Assembly: GCA_022510945.1 (NCBI GenBank)
Contig: JAFLSK010000001.1
Coordinates: 169,440 to 233,439, forward strand
Direction of reading: 5' to 3'
Length of the DNA stretch: 64,000 nucleotides
Source: Ruminococcus sp.
Lineage (GTDB): Bacteria > Bacillota > Clostridia > Oscillospirales > Acutalibacteraceae
In this document: piece by piece, positions 51,216 through 61,130 of the stretch
Position numbering within the stretch: the stretch's first letter is position 1
Layout of the letters: each line of letters starts with the position of its first letter
Translations under genes and position numbers: made by a program
The notes under the pieces: generated by a model
Databases searched by the model: none
What the model was told of the DNA's origin: nothing
Seen by the model: the letters and a program-made list of their open reading frames with translations, nothing else

Positions 51216-52286
51216 TTATCTCTCCGAAATAAATTTTCTGATTGCGCCTACAACTGTGCTGATTTCCTCGGTTGTGCCCGCGGTTATGCGCAGGTAGTCG
51301 CCCATATAGCGGATTATGATTGACTGCGATTTAAGGTATTCCCAAAGTTCCTTACCGAAGGAGGTTTTGACAAAAACAAAGTTGGTTTTTGTGGGATACG
51401 GCTTGAAATCGTCAGTTTCTGCACTAATCTTTAGTAGTTCATTATACAACATTTTTGTATTTTCAACAATAGATTTAGTGCGGTTTATTAAAAATTTCTT
51501 ATTTTCATAAAGTTTTGCGCCGATTTCCTGGGAAATACTGTTCACGTTATACGGCGATTTTACAGCGGATATAGCCCTGGAAATAGTTTCGTTAGCAATT
51601 GCAAATCCGAGCCTCAGCGCGGCGCTGCCGATAGCCTTGGACGCTGTGCGAAAAACAACGAGGTTGTCGTAGCTGTTTACGTCCTTTATAAGGCTGTTTT
51701 CATCATTCCAGAAGTCCATATATGCCTCGTCAAGGATGACAAGCGCATTTACGGAGTTTAACAGCTTTACTGCATCATTCTTAGTCATACCCTGTCCTGT
51801 CGGGTTACAGGGATTTGAGAACAGAATCATAGATACATTCTCGTCGTTGGCTTTTTGAATAAGAGCGTCTACGTCAATATTTAGGGTTTCGTCCTTGTAA
51901 TACTTAACGCAGGGATTTTCTGTGATACTACTGTAGAACTCGTACATACTGAAGTCCGGAGCACAAACGAGGAGCTTGTCGCCCTTTTTCATAAACGCTG
52001 ATTGGAGAATGAAAATAAGCTCGTCTGAGCCGTTGCCGACAGTAACATTTTTATAGTCAATCCCGTAATACTCAGCGAAGGATTTCCTCAGCTTGAGACA
52101 TACAGGGTCGGGATATCGGTTAAACTCTACGCTTTCTATAGCGGAGTTTACTATTTGTATAAGCTCTCCGTCGTAGTCGAGCGTGCACTCGTTCGCGTCA
52201 AGTCGGATATTGTAAGTACCGCAATTCGGCTCATAAGGAACAAGATTTTTTATTTTATCGTTTAATTCGTATGACAAATTTACCAC
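51216..52286 (-). CDS. hisC: Histidinol-phosphate aminotransferase
   Basis: A 356-residue fold-type I aminotransferase. Seen: LDANE near the N-terminus, GNGSDE, FSNPCNPTGQ, the PLP aspartate in LVILDEAYMDF and lysine in FRTASKAIGSAALRLGF. It transfers the amino group of glutamate to imidazole acetol phosphate. A separate histidinol-phosphatase is not seen in the window. Confidence 0.95.
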   Translation of the reverse strand: MVNLSYELNDKIKNLVPYEPNCGTYNIRLDANECTLDYDGELIQIVNSAIESVEFNRYPDPVCLKLRKSFAEYYGIDYKNVTVGNGSDELIFILQSAFMKKGDKLLVCAPDFSMYEFYSSITENPCVKYYKDETLNIDVDALIQKANDENVSMILFSNPCNPTGQGMTKNDAVKLLNSVNALVILDEAYMDFWNDENSLIKDVNSYDNLVVFRTASKAIGSAALRLGFAIANETISRAISAVKSPYNVNSISQEIGAKLYENKKFLINRTKSIVENTKMLYNELLKISAETDDFKPYPTKTNFVFVKTSFGKELWEYLKSQSIIIRYMGDYLRITAGTTEEISTVVGAIRKFISER

Positions 52287-52287
52287 C

Positions 52288-53577
52288 TTAATCTTCGAAA
52301 CGGACTGAAATCGAGTTTGCGTGAGCGGTCAACCCTTCGGTGTTTGCAAAGCGGACGATATCATCCGCCTCGTTTCTGAGCGCGTCCTCTGTGTAGTAAA
52401 TAAAGCTTGATTTTTTCACAAAGCTGTCGACAGAAAGCGGGCTGAAAAAGCGCGCTGTTCCGCTGGTCGGGAGAACGTGGTTTGGACCTGCGAAGTAGTC
52501 GCCGAGAGGCTCGGGGCTGTAGTTGCCGAGAAATACCGATCCGGCGTTATCAAGTTTTCCGACATATTCCATCGGATTCTCACAACACACCTCGAGGTGC
52601 TCGGGAGCGAGCTCATTTGCAAAATCTATAGCCTGCGACATATCTGAGCATACGATAATCGCACCGTAGTTTTCGAGAGATTCCTCGATAATTTCCTTTC
52701 TCTCGAGCAGTGCGCACTGGCGCTTGAGTTCAGCCTTCACCTGCTCTGCAAGCGGCTCATAATCCGTGAGAAGAATTGACGAGGCAAGGCGGTCGTGCTC
52801 CGCCTGACTCATAAGGTCGGCGGCGAGAAACTTCGGGTTAGCGGTTTTGTCGGCTATAATAAGAATCTCGCTCGGACCGGCAATCATATCAATATCAACC
52901 ACACCGTAGAGGAGCTTTTTAGCTGTAGCAACAAAGATGTTGCCGGGGCCGACGATTTTATCTACCTTAGGCACTTGTTCTGTTCCGTACGCAAGAGCGG
53001 CAACAGCCTGAGCACCGCCCATAAGGAAAACGCGGTCAACTCCCGCGATTTTAGCCGCGGCGATTATGTCAGGGTTCGGCGTGCCGTCCTTTGACGGCGG
53101 AGTTGTCATAACGATTTCCTTGCAGCCCGCAAGCTTTGCGGGGATTGCGTTCATAAGCACGGACGACGGATAAGCCGCTGTACCTCCCGGTACATAAAGG
53201 CCTACACGCTCGAGCCCGCGCACGCGCTGACCCATTATAACTCCGTTTTCCTTAGTCGTGAGCCACGACTGCTGAATCTGGCGTTTGTGGAAATCCTCGA
53301 TGTTGGCGGCGGCCTTCTTCAAGGTTTCTATGTAGTCCTTGTCACAACCCGAAATAATCTTGTCAATTTCCTCGGCTGAGATTTTGACCTTTGAAGGCGC
53401 TTTGCCGTCGAATTTAAGAGTATAATCATAAACAGCTTTGTCGCCGTTTTTTCTAACATTTTCTATAATATCGGACACAATACCGCTGACGTCCTTTGCA
53501 CCGCTGTTTGAGCGCAGTTTAAGAGCGTCAATAAAGCTGTACTCGTCCTTTCCGTTTGCAATTACTGTTGTAATCAT
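52288..53577 (-). CDS. hisD: Histidinol dehydrogenase
   Basis: A 429-residue zinc enzyme that oxidises histidinol to histidine in two NAD-dependent steps. Seen: YVPGGTAAYPSSVLMNAIPA, VDKIVGPGNIFVATAKKLLYG, DMIAGPSEILIIAD, AEHD and the C-terminal GPNHVLPTSGTARF with zinc-ligand histidines. Its start overlaps the hisG stop by 4 bp. Length is normal. Confidence 0.97.
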   Translation of the reverse strand: MITTVIANGKDEYSFIDALKLRSNSGAKDVSGIVSDIIENVRKNGDKAVYDYTLKFDGKAPSKVKISAEEIDKIISGCDKDYIETLKKAAANIEDFHKRQIQQSWLTTKENGVIMGQRVRGLERVGLYVPGGTAAYPSSVLMNAIPAKLAGCKEIVMTTPPSKDGTPNPDIIAAAKIAGVDRVFLMGGAQAVAALAYGTEQVPKVDKIVGPGNIFVATAKKLLYGVVDIDMIAGPSEILIIADKTANPKFLAADLMSQAEHDRLASSILLTDYEPLAEQVKAELKRQCALLERKEIIEESLENYGAIIVCSDMSQAIDFANELAPEHLEVCCENPMEYVGKLDNAGSVFLGNYSPEPLGDYFAGPNHVLPTSGTARFFSPLSVDSFVKKSSFIYYTEDALRNEADDIVRFANTEGLTAHANSISVRFED

Positions 53578-54206
53578 TTAATTGCAACCTCCATTTTATT
53601 TACAAGTTCCTCAATTTCGTTTTTACGAAGCTTCAGGCTCGCTGTGTTGGCGATAAGGCGGGCGGAAATATCGGTGACAAATTCCTTAACCTCCAAGTTG
53701 TTAGCCTTTAAGGTCGAGCCTGTCTCAACTATATCGACAATACCGTCGGCAAGGCCTACAAGCGGCGCAAGCTCAACGGATCCCTCAATCTTGATTACCC
53801 TTACGTCCATATTCTTGCCCTCGAAGAAGCTACGGGTGACGTTCGGGTATTTTGTTGCGATTGTTTTTGCACCGTAGCCGTGGTAGAAGTCGTAATCCTT
53901 CTTGCCTGCGAGCGCAAATTTACACTTACCGAAGCCGAGGTCCAAAAGTTCGTAGAAAGAAGTTCCGTTCTCGAGAATCGTATCCTTACCCACTACGCCT
54001 AAGTCGCACACGCCGTGCTCGACATATGTAATTACGTCGGCGGCTTTAGCCAAAACGACCTCAAACTCGCCGTCGCCGATTGTGAGAATAAGACGTCTGC
54101 CTTTGTTGTGAACTTCATCGCAGTTATAGCCGAGCTTTTCGAAAAGCTCTATGGTTGATTTTTCAAGTCTGCCCTTTGTGAGCGCAATTCTAAGCGGTTT
54201 CATCAT
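53574..54206 (-). CDS. hisG: ATP phosphoribosyltransferase, short form
   Basis: A 210-residue HisG(S), the first enzyme of histidine synthesis. Seen: IALTKGRLEKSTIELFEKLGY, DVITYVEHGVCDLGVVGKD, and the PRPP-binding loop DGIVDIVETGSTLKANNL. It lacks the C-terminal ACT-like regulatory domain of the long form and therefore needs HisZ, encoded immediately upstream. Coupled to hisZ by overlap. Confidence 0.97.
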   Translation of the reverse strand: MMKPLRIALTKGRLEKSTIELFEKLGYNCDEVHNKGRRLILTIGDGEFEVVLAKAADVITYVEHGVCDLGVVGKDTILENGTSFYELLDLGFGKCKFALAGKKDYDFYHGYGAKTIATKYPNVTRSFFEGKNMDVRVIKIEGSVELAPLVGLADGIVDIVETGSTLKANNLEVKEFVTDISARLIANTASLKLRKNEIEELVNKMEVAIK

Positions 54207-55372
54207 TACTCTCCAATCACCTCGAACTTTTCTATACCGAGCTTTTCGGCAAACTCCCGCGCCTCCTGCTCGTCGGAAAGGTCGGAAAACTGTGCTTTGA
54301 CTCCGTCCCTGACAAGTTCGCTCGTGTAGGCGATTGCGTTCATAATATCGCTGTCGTTTTTAGCGAAAACGAGCACCTCGGGTATATTGCTCTTTGAGTT
54401 ATAACGAGCCTGCTCGGCGATATAGTTGATATTAATTGCAAAACCGGACGCTCCCATTGAACAATGGAACATATCAAAAATTTTGTCGTAGCGACCGCCG
54501 GAAAGAATCGCGTCGCCGTAGCCGAGTATATAGCCGGTGAATATTATGCCGCTGTAGTAATCGTTGCGCTGAACTAAACCGAGGTCAAGGCTGATTTTAT
54601 CGCCGAGATTCAGCGAAGAAAGCTCGGAGAACAAATCCTTCAGATAATCAAGCGCCTTTAACGCGTTAGTATCCTTTATAATCTTCTCAGCTTTAGCGAA
54701 AACCTCCTCACCGCCGAACAATGACGGCAGAGCACGAATAGCCGCAACGGTCTCATTCTGCTCCAGCTTGTCCAGAAGATCGCCGAGAGCGGAATAGTTC
54801 TTGTTTTCGATATAAATCTTGATATTTTCTTTAACGTCATCATCAGCGTCAAGCGAGGTTGAGAGAGCGTCAAAAAGCATTGAATGACCTACCTCAATGC
54901 GGAAATCGTCACAGATAGCCTGCATAGTATGGATAGCTGTGGTGATTACCTCGAGGTCGGCACGCTTGCCTGTTGAGCCGATAAGCTCAACGCCCATCTG
55001 CATTATCTCGTTACTTCTTCCGGTAAGGCTCGGATTATTACGATAAACAGCCTGATTGTAGTAAAGACGTACAGGCAAAACTTCGTTTTGCATACGAGTA
55101 GCAACAAGTCGCGCAATCGGGAGAGTTGAGTCGGGGCGTACGGCAACAATACGACCCATATTATCTGTAGTTTTGAACATAGACTCGGGTGTAATACCGC
55201 TTGAGTCGTTGGAAAACAGGTCGTAATATTCGAGAGCAGGCGTAATTACCTGATGAAACCGATGATTTTCAAACACGCTGCTGATTTTATCACATACGAA
55301 ATTTACAGCGGTACATTCCTTAAAAAGATAGTCCTTAGTACCCTCGGGCGTGATTTTTAGGTTTTTCTTCAT
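54206..55372 (-). CDS. hisZ: ATP phosphoribosyltransferase regulatory subunit
   Basis: A 388-residue HisRS paralogue that activates short HisG and carries histidine feedback control. Seen: motif 2-like region VRPDSTLPIARLVATRM and the C-terminal GGRYDKIFDMF motif; the anticodon-binding domain and full synthetase active site are absent. It is the first gene of hisZGDCBAIE. The leader is only about 47 nt, with no T-box, but an inverted repeat lies over the promoter. Confidence 0.95.
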   Translation of the reverse strand: MKKNLKITPEGTKDYLFKECTAVNFVCDKISSVFENHRFHQVITPALEYYDLFSNDSSGITPESMFKTTDNMGRIVAVRPDSTLPIARLVATRMQNEVLPVRLYYNQAVYRNNPSLTGRSNEIMQMGVELIGSTGKRADLEVITTAIHTMQAICDDFRIEVGHSMLFDALSTSLDADDDVKENIKIYIENKNYSALGDLLDKLEQNETVAAIRALPSLFGGEEVFAKAEKIIKDTNALKALDYLKDLFSELSSLNLGDKISLDLGLVQRNDYYSGIIFTGYILGYGDAILSGGRYDKIFDMFHCSMGASGFAININYIAEQARYNSKSNIPEVLVFAKNDSDIMNAIAYTSELVRDGVKAQFSDLSDEQEAREFAEKLGIEKFEVIGE

Positions 55373-55417
55373 AAAATTACTCCAAACAAATTACCATTTA
55401 AATCGAGAATGCTTTAG

Positions 55418-55437
55418 TGTGCTAATATGTTAACACA
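55418..55437 (-). promoter_or_regulatory. Inverted repeat over the his -10 box (candidate operator)
   Basis: TGTGCTAA (55418-55425) and TTAACACA (55430-55437) form 8-bp arms with 7 matches around TATG. The repeat covers the whole -10 hexamer and extends to the predicted start, an ideal repressor position. Which regulator binds is unknown; a TrpR-family HisR/YerC type is one possibility. Confidence 0.55.
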
Positions 55438-55455
55438 TAAAACTGTTTTTGTCAA
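55427..55455 (-). promoter_or_regulatory. Sigma-A promoter of the his operon
   Basis: Perfect TTGACA (55450-55455), 17-bp spacer and TAACAT (55427-55432) on the minus strand. The -10 box departs from consensus where it is shared with the inverted repeat. Confidence 0.75.
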
Positions 55456-55458
55456 CTA

Positions 55459-56733
55459 TCACTCATTTTCATTACTATCGTCTGTTATCTTTATATCAGT
55501 TTCTTCTGAATTATTCTTTTTACGAGGACTTTTTATAACCTTAGCCTTCATATTCATAAGACCGCTCGACTTCACAACCGGCATATTAATCACGCGCTGT
55601 GCGTTTTCGCCCTTCATAACAACGCGACTGCGGGTTACCCTACCCATAATAGTATAGATTGCGGCAAATATTGGGGTACCGAGTATCATTCCGGTGATAC
55701 CGAACATACCGCCGCCGACAATTACGGAGAACAGCGACCAGAAGCCGATGAGACCTACCTGAGAACCGACAACCTTCGGTCCGATGAAATTGCCGTCGAG
55801 CTGCTGGATAAGGAAAATAATAATAATAAACCAGAAAGAAAACGCAGGGTCAACTAAGAACAAAAGTGAGGCGCTCGGAATCGCTCCGATAAACGGTCCG
55901 AAGAACGGAATAATGTTGCATATAGCAACCAAAACGCTGATTAAGGGAGCGTACGGGAATCCGAAAACAGTCAGGCAAACAAAGCATAGAGCACCAACAA
56001 TTGCGGAGTCAAGAACCTTACCGACAAGAAATTTACCGCATTTATCGTCGGAAACGTTAATAATCTCGTAGATAGTCGGCAACCATTTTGTCGGCAGAAA
56101 CGCTGCGCCGGCACGCTTGAGCTGTGTGCAGAGAAATTCCTTGGAGCCGAGCATATATACGGAAATAATAAACGCCATAACCCAGTTATAGAAGAAACTC
56201 GCCGTGCTAACTGCCGCAGTATAAATATTGGTTATTGTATTCATATTGGTAAGCGATGAGAGGAACTCTGTTATGGATTTGTTAATTCCGTCAAAGATAC
56301 TCATATCGAGATTATATGTGTTGTGCGCCCACGTCAACAAATCAGTAGTTGTTTTGTTGAATGAAGTAACGTAGGATGGCACGTTCTGAACGAGTATGCT
56401 TATGTTCTCGGAAAGCTGCGGAATTAATATTGCGGTTAAAAACGAAACTAAACCTAAGAATATTACATAGGTTAGAACAAGGGAAAGCGGCTTGTTTATC
56501 TTTAGCTGGAAAAACTCACTGTTAATCTTTCCGAAAACCTTTTTCCTAAGGAAGCGATACGGAAAGTTCAGAATATATGCAGTAGCAAACGCATATATGA
56601 ACGGTTTAAGTATAGAAGCGAAGGTACATACCGCACCCCATATATAGTCAATCCTATCCTTTAAAAACAAAAGAAATACCGCAAAAGTAATGCATATGAG
56701 TATACTTGCGATTTTGTTAAAACGTTTTTTCAT
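55459..56733 (-). CDS. AI-2E family transporter (PF01594)
   Basis: A 424-residue polytopic membrane protein with about seven to eight helices. Seen: SFFYNWVMAFIISVYML, the family block PFFGPFIGAIPSASLLFL and QQLDGNFIGPKVVGSQVGL, and FGITGMILGTPIFAAIY. The family includes TqsA and Na+/H+ antiporter-like proteins; the substrate here is unknown. The C-terminal tail is charged (KSPRKKNNSEETD). The ATG at 56733 follows AAAGGAAG. It lies 35 bp after polC and is probably cotranscribed with it. Confidence 0.92.
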   Translation of the reverse strand: MKKRFNKIASILICITFAVFLLFLKDRIDYIWGAVCTFASILKPFIYAFATAYILNFPYRFLRKKVFGKINSEFFQLKINKPLSLVLTYVIFLGLVSFLTAILIPQLSENISILVQNVPSYVTSFNKTTTDLLTWAHNTYNLDMSIFDGINKSITEFLSSLTNMNTITNIYTAAVSTASFFYNWVMAFIISVYMLGSKEFLCTQLKRAGAAFLPTKWLPTIYEIINVSDDKCGKFLVGKVLDSAIVGALCFVCLTVFGFPYAPLISVLVAICNIIPFFGPFIGAIPSASLLFLVDPAFSFWFIIIIFLIQQLDGNFIGPKVVGSQVGLIGFWSLFSVIVGGGMFGITGMILGTPIFAAIYTIMGRVTRSRVVMKGENAQRVINMPVVKSSGLMNMKAKVIKSPRKKNNSEETDIKITDDSNENE

Positions 56734-56768
56734 TCTCAAACTTCCTTTCTTGGAGTTTAGTGTAGGTA

Positions 56769-59700
56769 TCAGAACAGTGACATTTGAGCGCTGTCAGGTA
56801 AATCACCGGTAGCACCACATTCTTTGAGTGCCTCGAGTACTGATTTAGATACTTTCGATTTCATCTGTAGCTCGTCAAGCGACATAAAGTCGCCCTTATG
56901 GCCTACTTCTGCGAGAGAAATCGCCGCGGACTCGCCGATACCGGGCAGAACCGAGAACGGAAGTCGAATTTTGCCGTCCTCAACCTTGAACATATTTGCA
57001 TCAGATTTATATATATCTATCGGAAGCACCTCGATACCGCGGGCAAGCATTTCGTTAACCTTGATGAAATTATCGAGTTCGGCGGTATCCTTGGCAGTCG
57101 CTTCAAATCCCATCTGCTTAATATCAGTGATTTTCTGCTTTACCGCTTCCCTGCCCTTCATTACGGTGAGTCCGTCGAAGTTGTCGTGGCGGACGGTGAA
57201 ATACGCCGCATAGAACTCAACGGGTTTGTGCACCTTATACCAGCCGTAGCGCAAAGCGGCAATCATATATGCGGCGGCGTGGGCTTTAGGGAACATATAC
57301 TTAATCTTAAGGCAGGAATCAACGTACCATTGCGGAACGTTGTTCTCCTTGAACGCCTTGAAGTGTTCATCGGTGAAAAGCTTTGACGCATTACCTTTAC
57401 GGGTAATCTCCATAATCTTGAACGCCATACTCGGGTCGAGACCCTTGTGCATAAGATAAGTCATAATTGAGTCACGCGTTCCGATAACCTCAGAAATTGT
57501 GCAAGTGCCGTTGTGGATAAGTTCCTGAGCATTTCCGAGCCATACGTCTGTGCCGTGGGAAAGTCCGGCAATCTGTAAAAGGTCGGCGAAGGTTCGTGGC
57601 TTTGCTTCTTCAATCATTTGCAATGTAAAGCTCGTTCCGCACTCCGGAAGGAAAAGCGTACCAAGCCTACAATCTATATCCTCGGGCGTTACGCCAAGCG
57701 CCTTCGGAGACTCAAACAACGACATAACCTCGGGGTCGCTCATCGAAACCTCCATTACGGGGATACCGGTGAATTCTTCGAGATAGTGCCAGATTGTCGG
57801 CGCGTCGTGACCGAGCTCGTCAAGCTTGGTGATAGTGTCGTGGATAGAATGGAAATCGAAGTGCGTGGTTATGTTGTCGCTGTTCACATCGTTGGCGGGA
57901 TGCTGAACAGGACAGAAGTCATAAATATCATAGTCACGCGGAACTACAACCATACCACCTGGATGCTGACCGGTCGTACGTTTTACGTCCGTGCAACCGA
58001 TTGCAAGGCGGTTGAGCTCTGCTTTACTGTAAAATTTATTATTTTCCTCGGCAAACTTTTTGACAAAGCCTATGGCGGTTTTTTCAGCAACTGTGGAAAT
58101 TGTTCCCGCCTTAAAAACGTGGTCTCTGCCGAAAAGTTCCTCGGTGTAGCGATGGGCTCTGGACTGATATTCACCGCTGAAATTGAGGTCTATATCGGGG
58201 ACCTTGTCTCCGTGGAAGCCGAGGAAAGTTTCAAACGGGATTTCGTGTCCGTCGCGGTTGTAAGGAGTGCCGCACTCGGGGCAATCCTTCGGCGGAAGGT
58301 CAAATCCCGAGCCTACTTCGCCGTGAGTGAAAAACTCGCTATGCTTACACTTAGGGCAAACATAGTGCGGTGCAAGTGGATTAACTTCGGAAATACCCGA
58401 AAGAGACGCGACAAGCGACGAACCTACGCTTCCTCGCGAGCCGACAAGGTAGCCGTTTTCAACGCTGTTGGCAACGAGCTTTTGCGCGGTCATATAAAGA
58501 ACAGCGTAGCCGTTGTTGATGATTGAATTGAGTTCTCGCTCAAGACGTTCTTCCACTATCTCGGGCATCAGGTCGCCGTAAATCTCCTTTGCGCGGTCGG
58601 TTGAAATCTGACGAAGCTCTTCGTTCGCACCCTCGATAAACGGAGGGTAGTTACCGTCGGGGATTGGCTTTATAAAGTCGATACTGTCAGCAATTTTATT
58701 CGTGTTCTCAACAACTATTTCATATGCCTTATCCTCACCGAGGTAAGAAAACTCTTCAAGCATTTCGGCGGTAGTTCTGTAGTAGAGCGGCGCCTGCTGC
58801 TGGGCGTCGGTATAGCCCTGTCCCGCCTGTAAAATCATACGAAATTCAGCATCAAGCGGGTCCATAAAGTGAACGTCGCAGGTAGCAACAACAGGGATAT
58901 TAAGCTGTTCTCCTAACCTTATGACCTGTCGGTTTAATTCCTCGAGGTCGGCTTTGGTTTTATAAGTTCCGTTGCGCAGCATAAATTCGTTATTATCTGT
59001 GGGCTGAACTTCAAGATAGTCGTAAAACTTTGCGATTTTTCGGATTTCTTCCTTCGACTTACCGCCGATAATAGCACGCATAAGCTGACCCGCCTCACAG
59101 GCCGAGCCTATTAAAAGTCCTTCGCGGTGTTTTATAAGCTCCGACTTAGGGATGCGCGGCTTTTTGTAGAAATAATTGAGGTGGCTTTTTGAAATAAGCT
59201 TATAGAGGTTTTTTAGTCCCGTCTGATTTTTAACGAGGATAATCTGGTGATAGGTCGGCAGCTTTTTAAAATCTCCGCCGGCAATTTTTGTATTAATATC
59301 CTTAGTCTCGTGGATATCGTATTCCTCACCGAGACGACGGCAAAGCTCAATAAAAATTCTGGATAGAATTTCTGCGTCATCAGTTGCGCGGTGGTGATTA
59401 AAGTTACCGAGTCGTAGAAATTTTGCTACTGTGTCAAGCTTACAGTTCTTAATATCGTTTAGAATTGAGCGACAAATTACAACTGTGTCAATCGAAGTGC
59501 AGTCATATTCTCTGCCCATATTTTCGCATGCAACGCGTATAAATCCTGTGTCAAAAGGCGCATTGTGCGCAACTAAGACAGCTCCGTCGGCAAATTCAAG
59601 AAAAGCGGAAACTGCTTCGGATTGAGACGGCGCGTCCTTAACCATTGAGTCGGTGATACCTGTTAGCTGAGTTATTTTCGCAGGAATTGGCATCTGAGGA

Positions 59701-61130
59701 TTTACGAAAGTTGAAAAAGTGTCGGTTACTACACCGTCGACTATCTTCACCGCGCCGATTTCTGTGATTTTATCACGTTTAGCAGAGAGACCCGTGGTCT
59801 CTATATCGAAACATACAAAGGTGCCGTTTAATGGTTCGTTCTGCTCACCCGATACGGACTCTACGAGGTCGTCGATAAAATACGCCTCGGTGCCGTAGAT
59901 AACCTTAATTTTCTGCTCATCCTTATTCAGCTTTCCTGCAGTATTCATCGCCTCGGGAAACGCCTGAGCAACGCCGTGGTCGGTGATTGCTATAGCGGGA
60001 TGTCCCCAGGATGCAGCGCGTTTTATAAGCTCGCTCGCGGGCGTCATTCCGTCCATCTGAGACATATTCGTGTGCAAGTGGAGCTCGACGCGTTTTTTCG
60101 GCGCGTTATCTACTACTCTGACCTTTTTTGCAGTGGAAATGCTGCGCGCGTTGATAACAAGTCCGCCTGCATAACGGTCGTTTTCAACGTCGCCGTGAAC
60201 AACAATAGTATCGCCTTTTTTTACCTGCTCGACAATCGCAGTCTGACTAATCAGACCGAAAACCTTGACGGTGATTGAACCCGTGTAGTCGGTTATGTCG
60301 ATAGTAAAAATATTTTTATCACCAGAACGGGTAACCTTTTTTTCTAAATCAAAAACGTCGCCCCATACTGCAACTCTGCCCGAATCGTACGCAATATTCT
60401 CTATAGGAATTATTTTACCCTTAGACATACGTCCGTAAAGCGGACGAACTGTGCTCGGAATAATCTGCGGTGTGAGGTGTTTTCCCTTTCTTATTTCAAT
60501 TTCTTCCGCGACGTCTGAGGCGCGTTTTTCAGCGGATTTTTTCGCTGTGCTCTCCTCTTCCTCGAACATTTCGGCGAGGGACTCGAGATTTTCTCGCTGA
60601 ATCTGCTTTTCAGCCTTAATCTGTGAGTCGATATATTCCTGATTTTCGGAGTCGAGTTCAATTACGCCGCTGTAATTCACGGCTACCGTCATATCAAACT
60701 CACGCTGAATGAGCCTAATTAGTTCAATATCAAAATTTATGCTGTCCAAAAGCATCTTGCCGCCGTTTTTAAGCTCTATGTTAATCGTATCGTTTTCGAA
60801 TGTGATTTTGCTGTCGCGGAAAGTGCCGTTAATGCGCGGCATATCGACCTTCAAAGCGTCAACAAGCTGAGAAAAATAGTTAACATCAAAAAGTTTTGAG
60901 CCGAAATGCGGAAGAAGCTTTATCCTGTTGAAATTCAGAATAGAAGTTCTCAGCATATCCTCAGCCTTATGTATTTCACTTCTCGGCACAAGCGCATTAA
61001 AATCAAGATTTACGGCCATTGTGCGGAGAGTCTGATTGACGGAAAGCTCCGATACATTTGCACTGAGGATTTCAGCATTTATTAAGTTTTCATCAATATA
61101 ATTGCCAAAAACTTCACTAAAGGTTTTCAT
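56769..61130 (-). CDS. polC: DNA polymerase III alpha subunit, PolC type
   Basis: A 1453-residue replicative polymerase of low-GC Gram-positives. Domains in order: N-terminal domain; OB fold (about 235-340); PHP domain interrupted by exonuclease (PHP start RVELHLHTNMSQMDG near 347; exonuclease motif FVCFDIETTGL near 438); zinc motif C-x2-C..C-x2-C near 925-950; catalytic PDIDLNFSG near 980; and the C-terminal duplex-binding and tau-binding end. Exonuclease acidic residues are present, so proofreading should be active. It follows ispG with a one-base overlap, as in the cdsA-dxr-rseP-ispG-polC order. Confidence 0.98.
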   Translation of the reverse strand: MKTFSEVFGNYIDENLINAEILSANVSELSVNQTLRTMAVNLDFNALVPRSEIHKAEDMLRTSILNFNRIKLLPHFGSKLFDVNYFSQLVDALKVDMPRINGTFRDSKITFENDTINIELKNGGKMLLDSINFDIELIRLIQREFDMTVAVNYSGVIELDSENQEYIDSQIKAEKQIQRENLESLAEMFEEEESTAKKSAEKRASDVAEEIEIRKGKHLTPQIIPSTVRPLYGRMSKGKIIPIENIAYDSGRVAVWGDVFDLEKKVTRSGDKNIFTIDITDYTGSITVKVFGLISQTAIVEQVKKGDTIVVHGDVENDRYAGGLVINARSISTAKKVRVVDNAPKKRVELHLHTNMSQMDGMTPASELIKRAASWGHPAIAITDHGVAQAFPEAMNTAGKLNKDEQKIKVIYGTEAYFIDDLVESVSGEQNEPLNGTFVCFDIETTGLSAKRDKITEIGAVKIVDGVVTDTFSTFVNPQMPIPAKITQLTGITDSMVKDAPSQSEAVSAFLEFADGAVLVAHNAPFDTGFIRVACENMGREYDCTSIDTVVICRSILNDIKNCKLDTVAKFLRLGNFNHHRATDDAEILSRIFIELCRRLGEEYDIHETKDINTKIAGGDFKKLPTYHQIILVKNQTGLKNLYKLISKSHLNYFYKKPRIPKSELIKHREGLLIGSACEAGQLMRAIIGGKSKEEIRKIAKFYDYLEVQPTDNNEFMLRNGTYKTKADLEELNRQVIRLGEQLNIPVVATCDVHFMDPLDAEFRMILQAGQGYTDAQQQAPLYYRTTAEMLEEFSYLGEDKAYEIVVENTNKIADSIDFIKPIPDGNYPPFIEGANEELRQISTDRAKEIYGDLMPEIVEERLERELNSIINNGYAVLYMTAQKLVANSVENGYLVGSRGSVGSSLVASLSGISEVNPLAPHYVCPKCKHSEFFTHGEVGSGFDLPPKDCPECGTPYNRDGHEIPFETFLGFHGDKVPDIDLNFSGEYQSRAHRYTEELFGRDHVFKAGTISTVAEKTAIGFVKKFAEENNKFYSKAELNRLAIGCTDVKRTTGQHPGGMVVVPRDYDIYDFCPVQHPANDVNSDNITTHFDFHSIHDTITKLDELGHDAPTIWHYLEEFTGIPVMEVSMSDPEVMSLFESPKALGVTPEDIDCRLGTLFLPECGTSFTLQMIEEAKPRTFADLLQIAGLSHGTDVWLGNAQELIHNGTCTISEVIGTRDSIMTYLMHKGLDPSMAFKIMEITRKGNASKLFTDEHFKAFKENNVPQWYVDSCLKIKYMFPKAHAAAYMIAALRYGWYKVHKPVEFYAAYFTVRHDNFDGLTVMKGREAVKQKITDIKQMGFEATAKDTAELDNFIKVNEMLARGIEVLPIDIYKSDANMFKVEDGKIRLPFSVLPGIGESAAISLAEVGHKGDFMSLDELQMKSKVSKSVLEALKECGATGDLPDSAQMSLF

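Noticed and set aside
55373-55458. T-box riboswitch before hisZ
   Set aside because: Only about 47 nt of leader, with no specifier stem, AG-bulge or T-box sequence.
57618-58526. A 302-codon plus-strand reading frame
   Set aside because: It is antisense to the PolC polymerase domain, whose conserved motifs prove the minus strand is coding; composition is that of a shadow frame.
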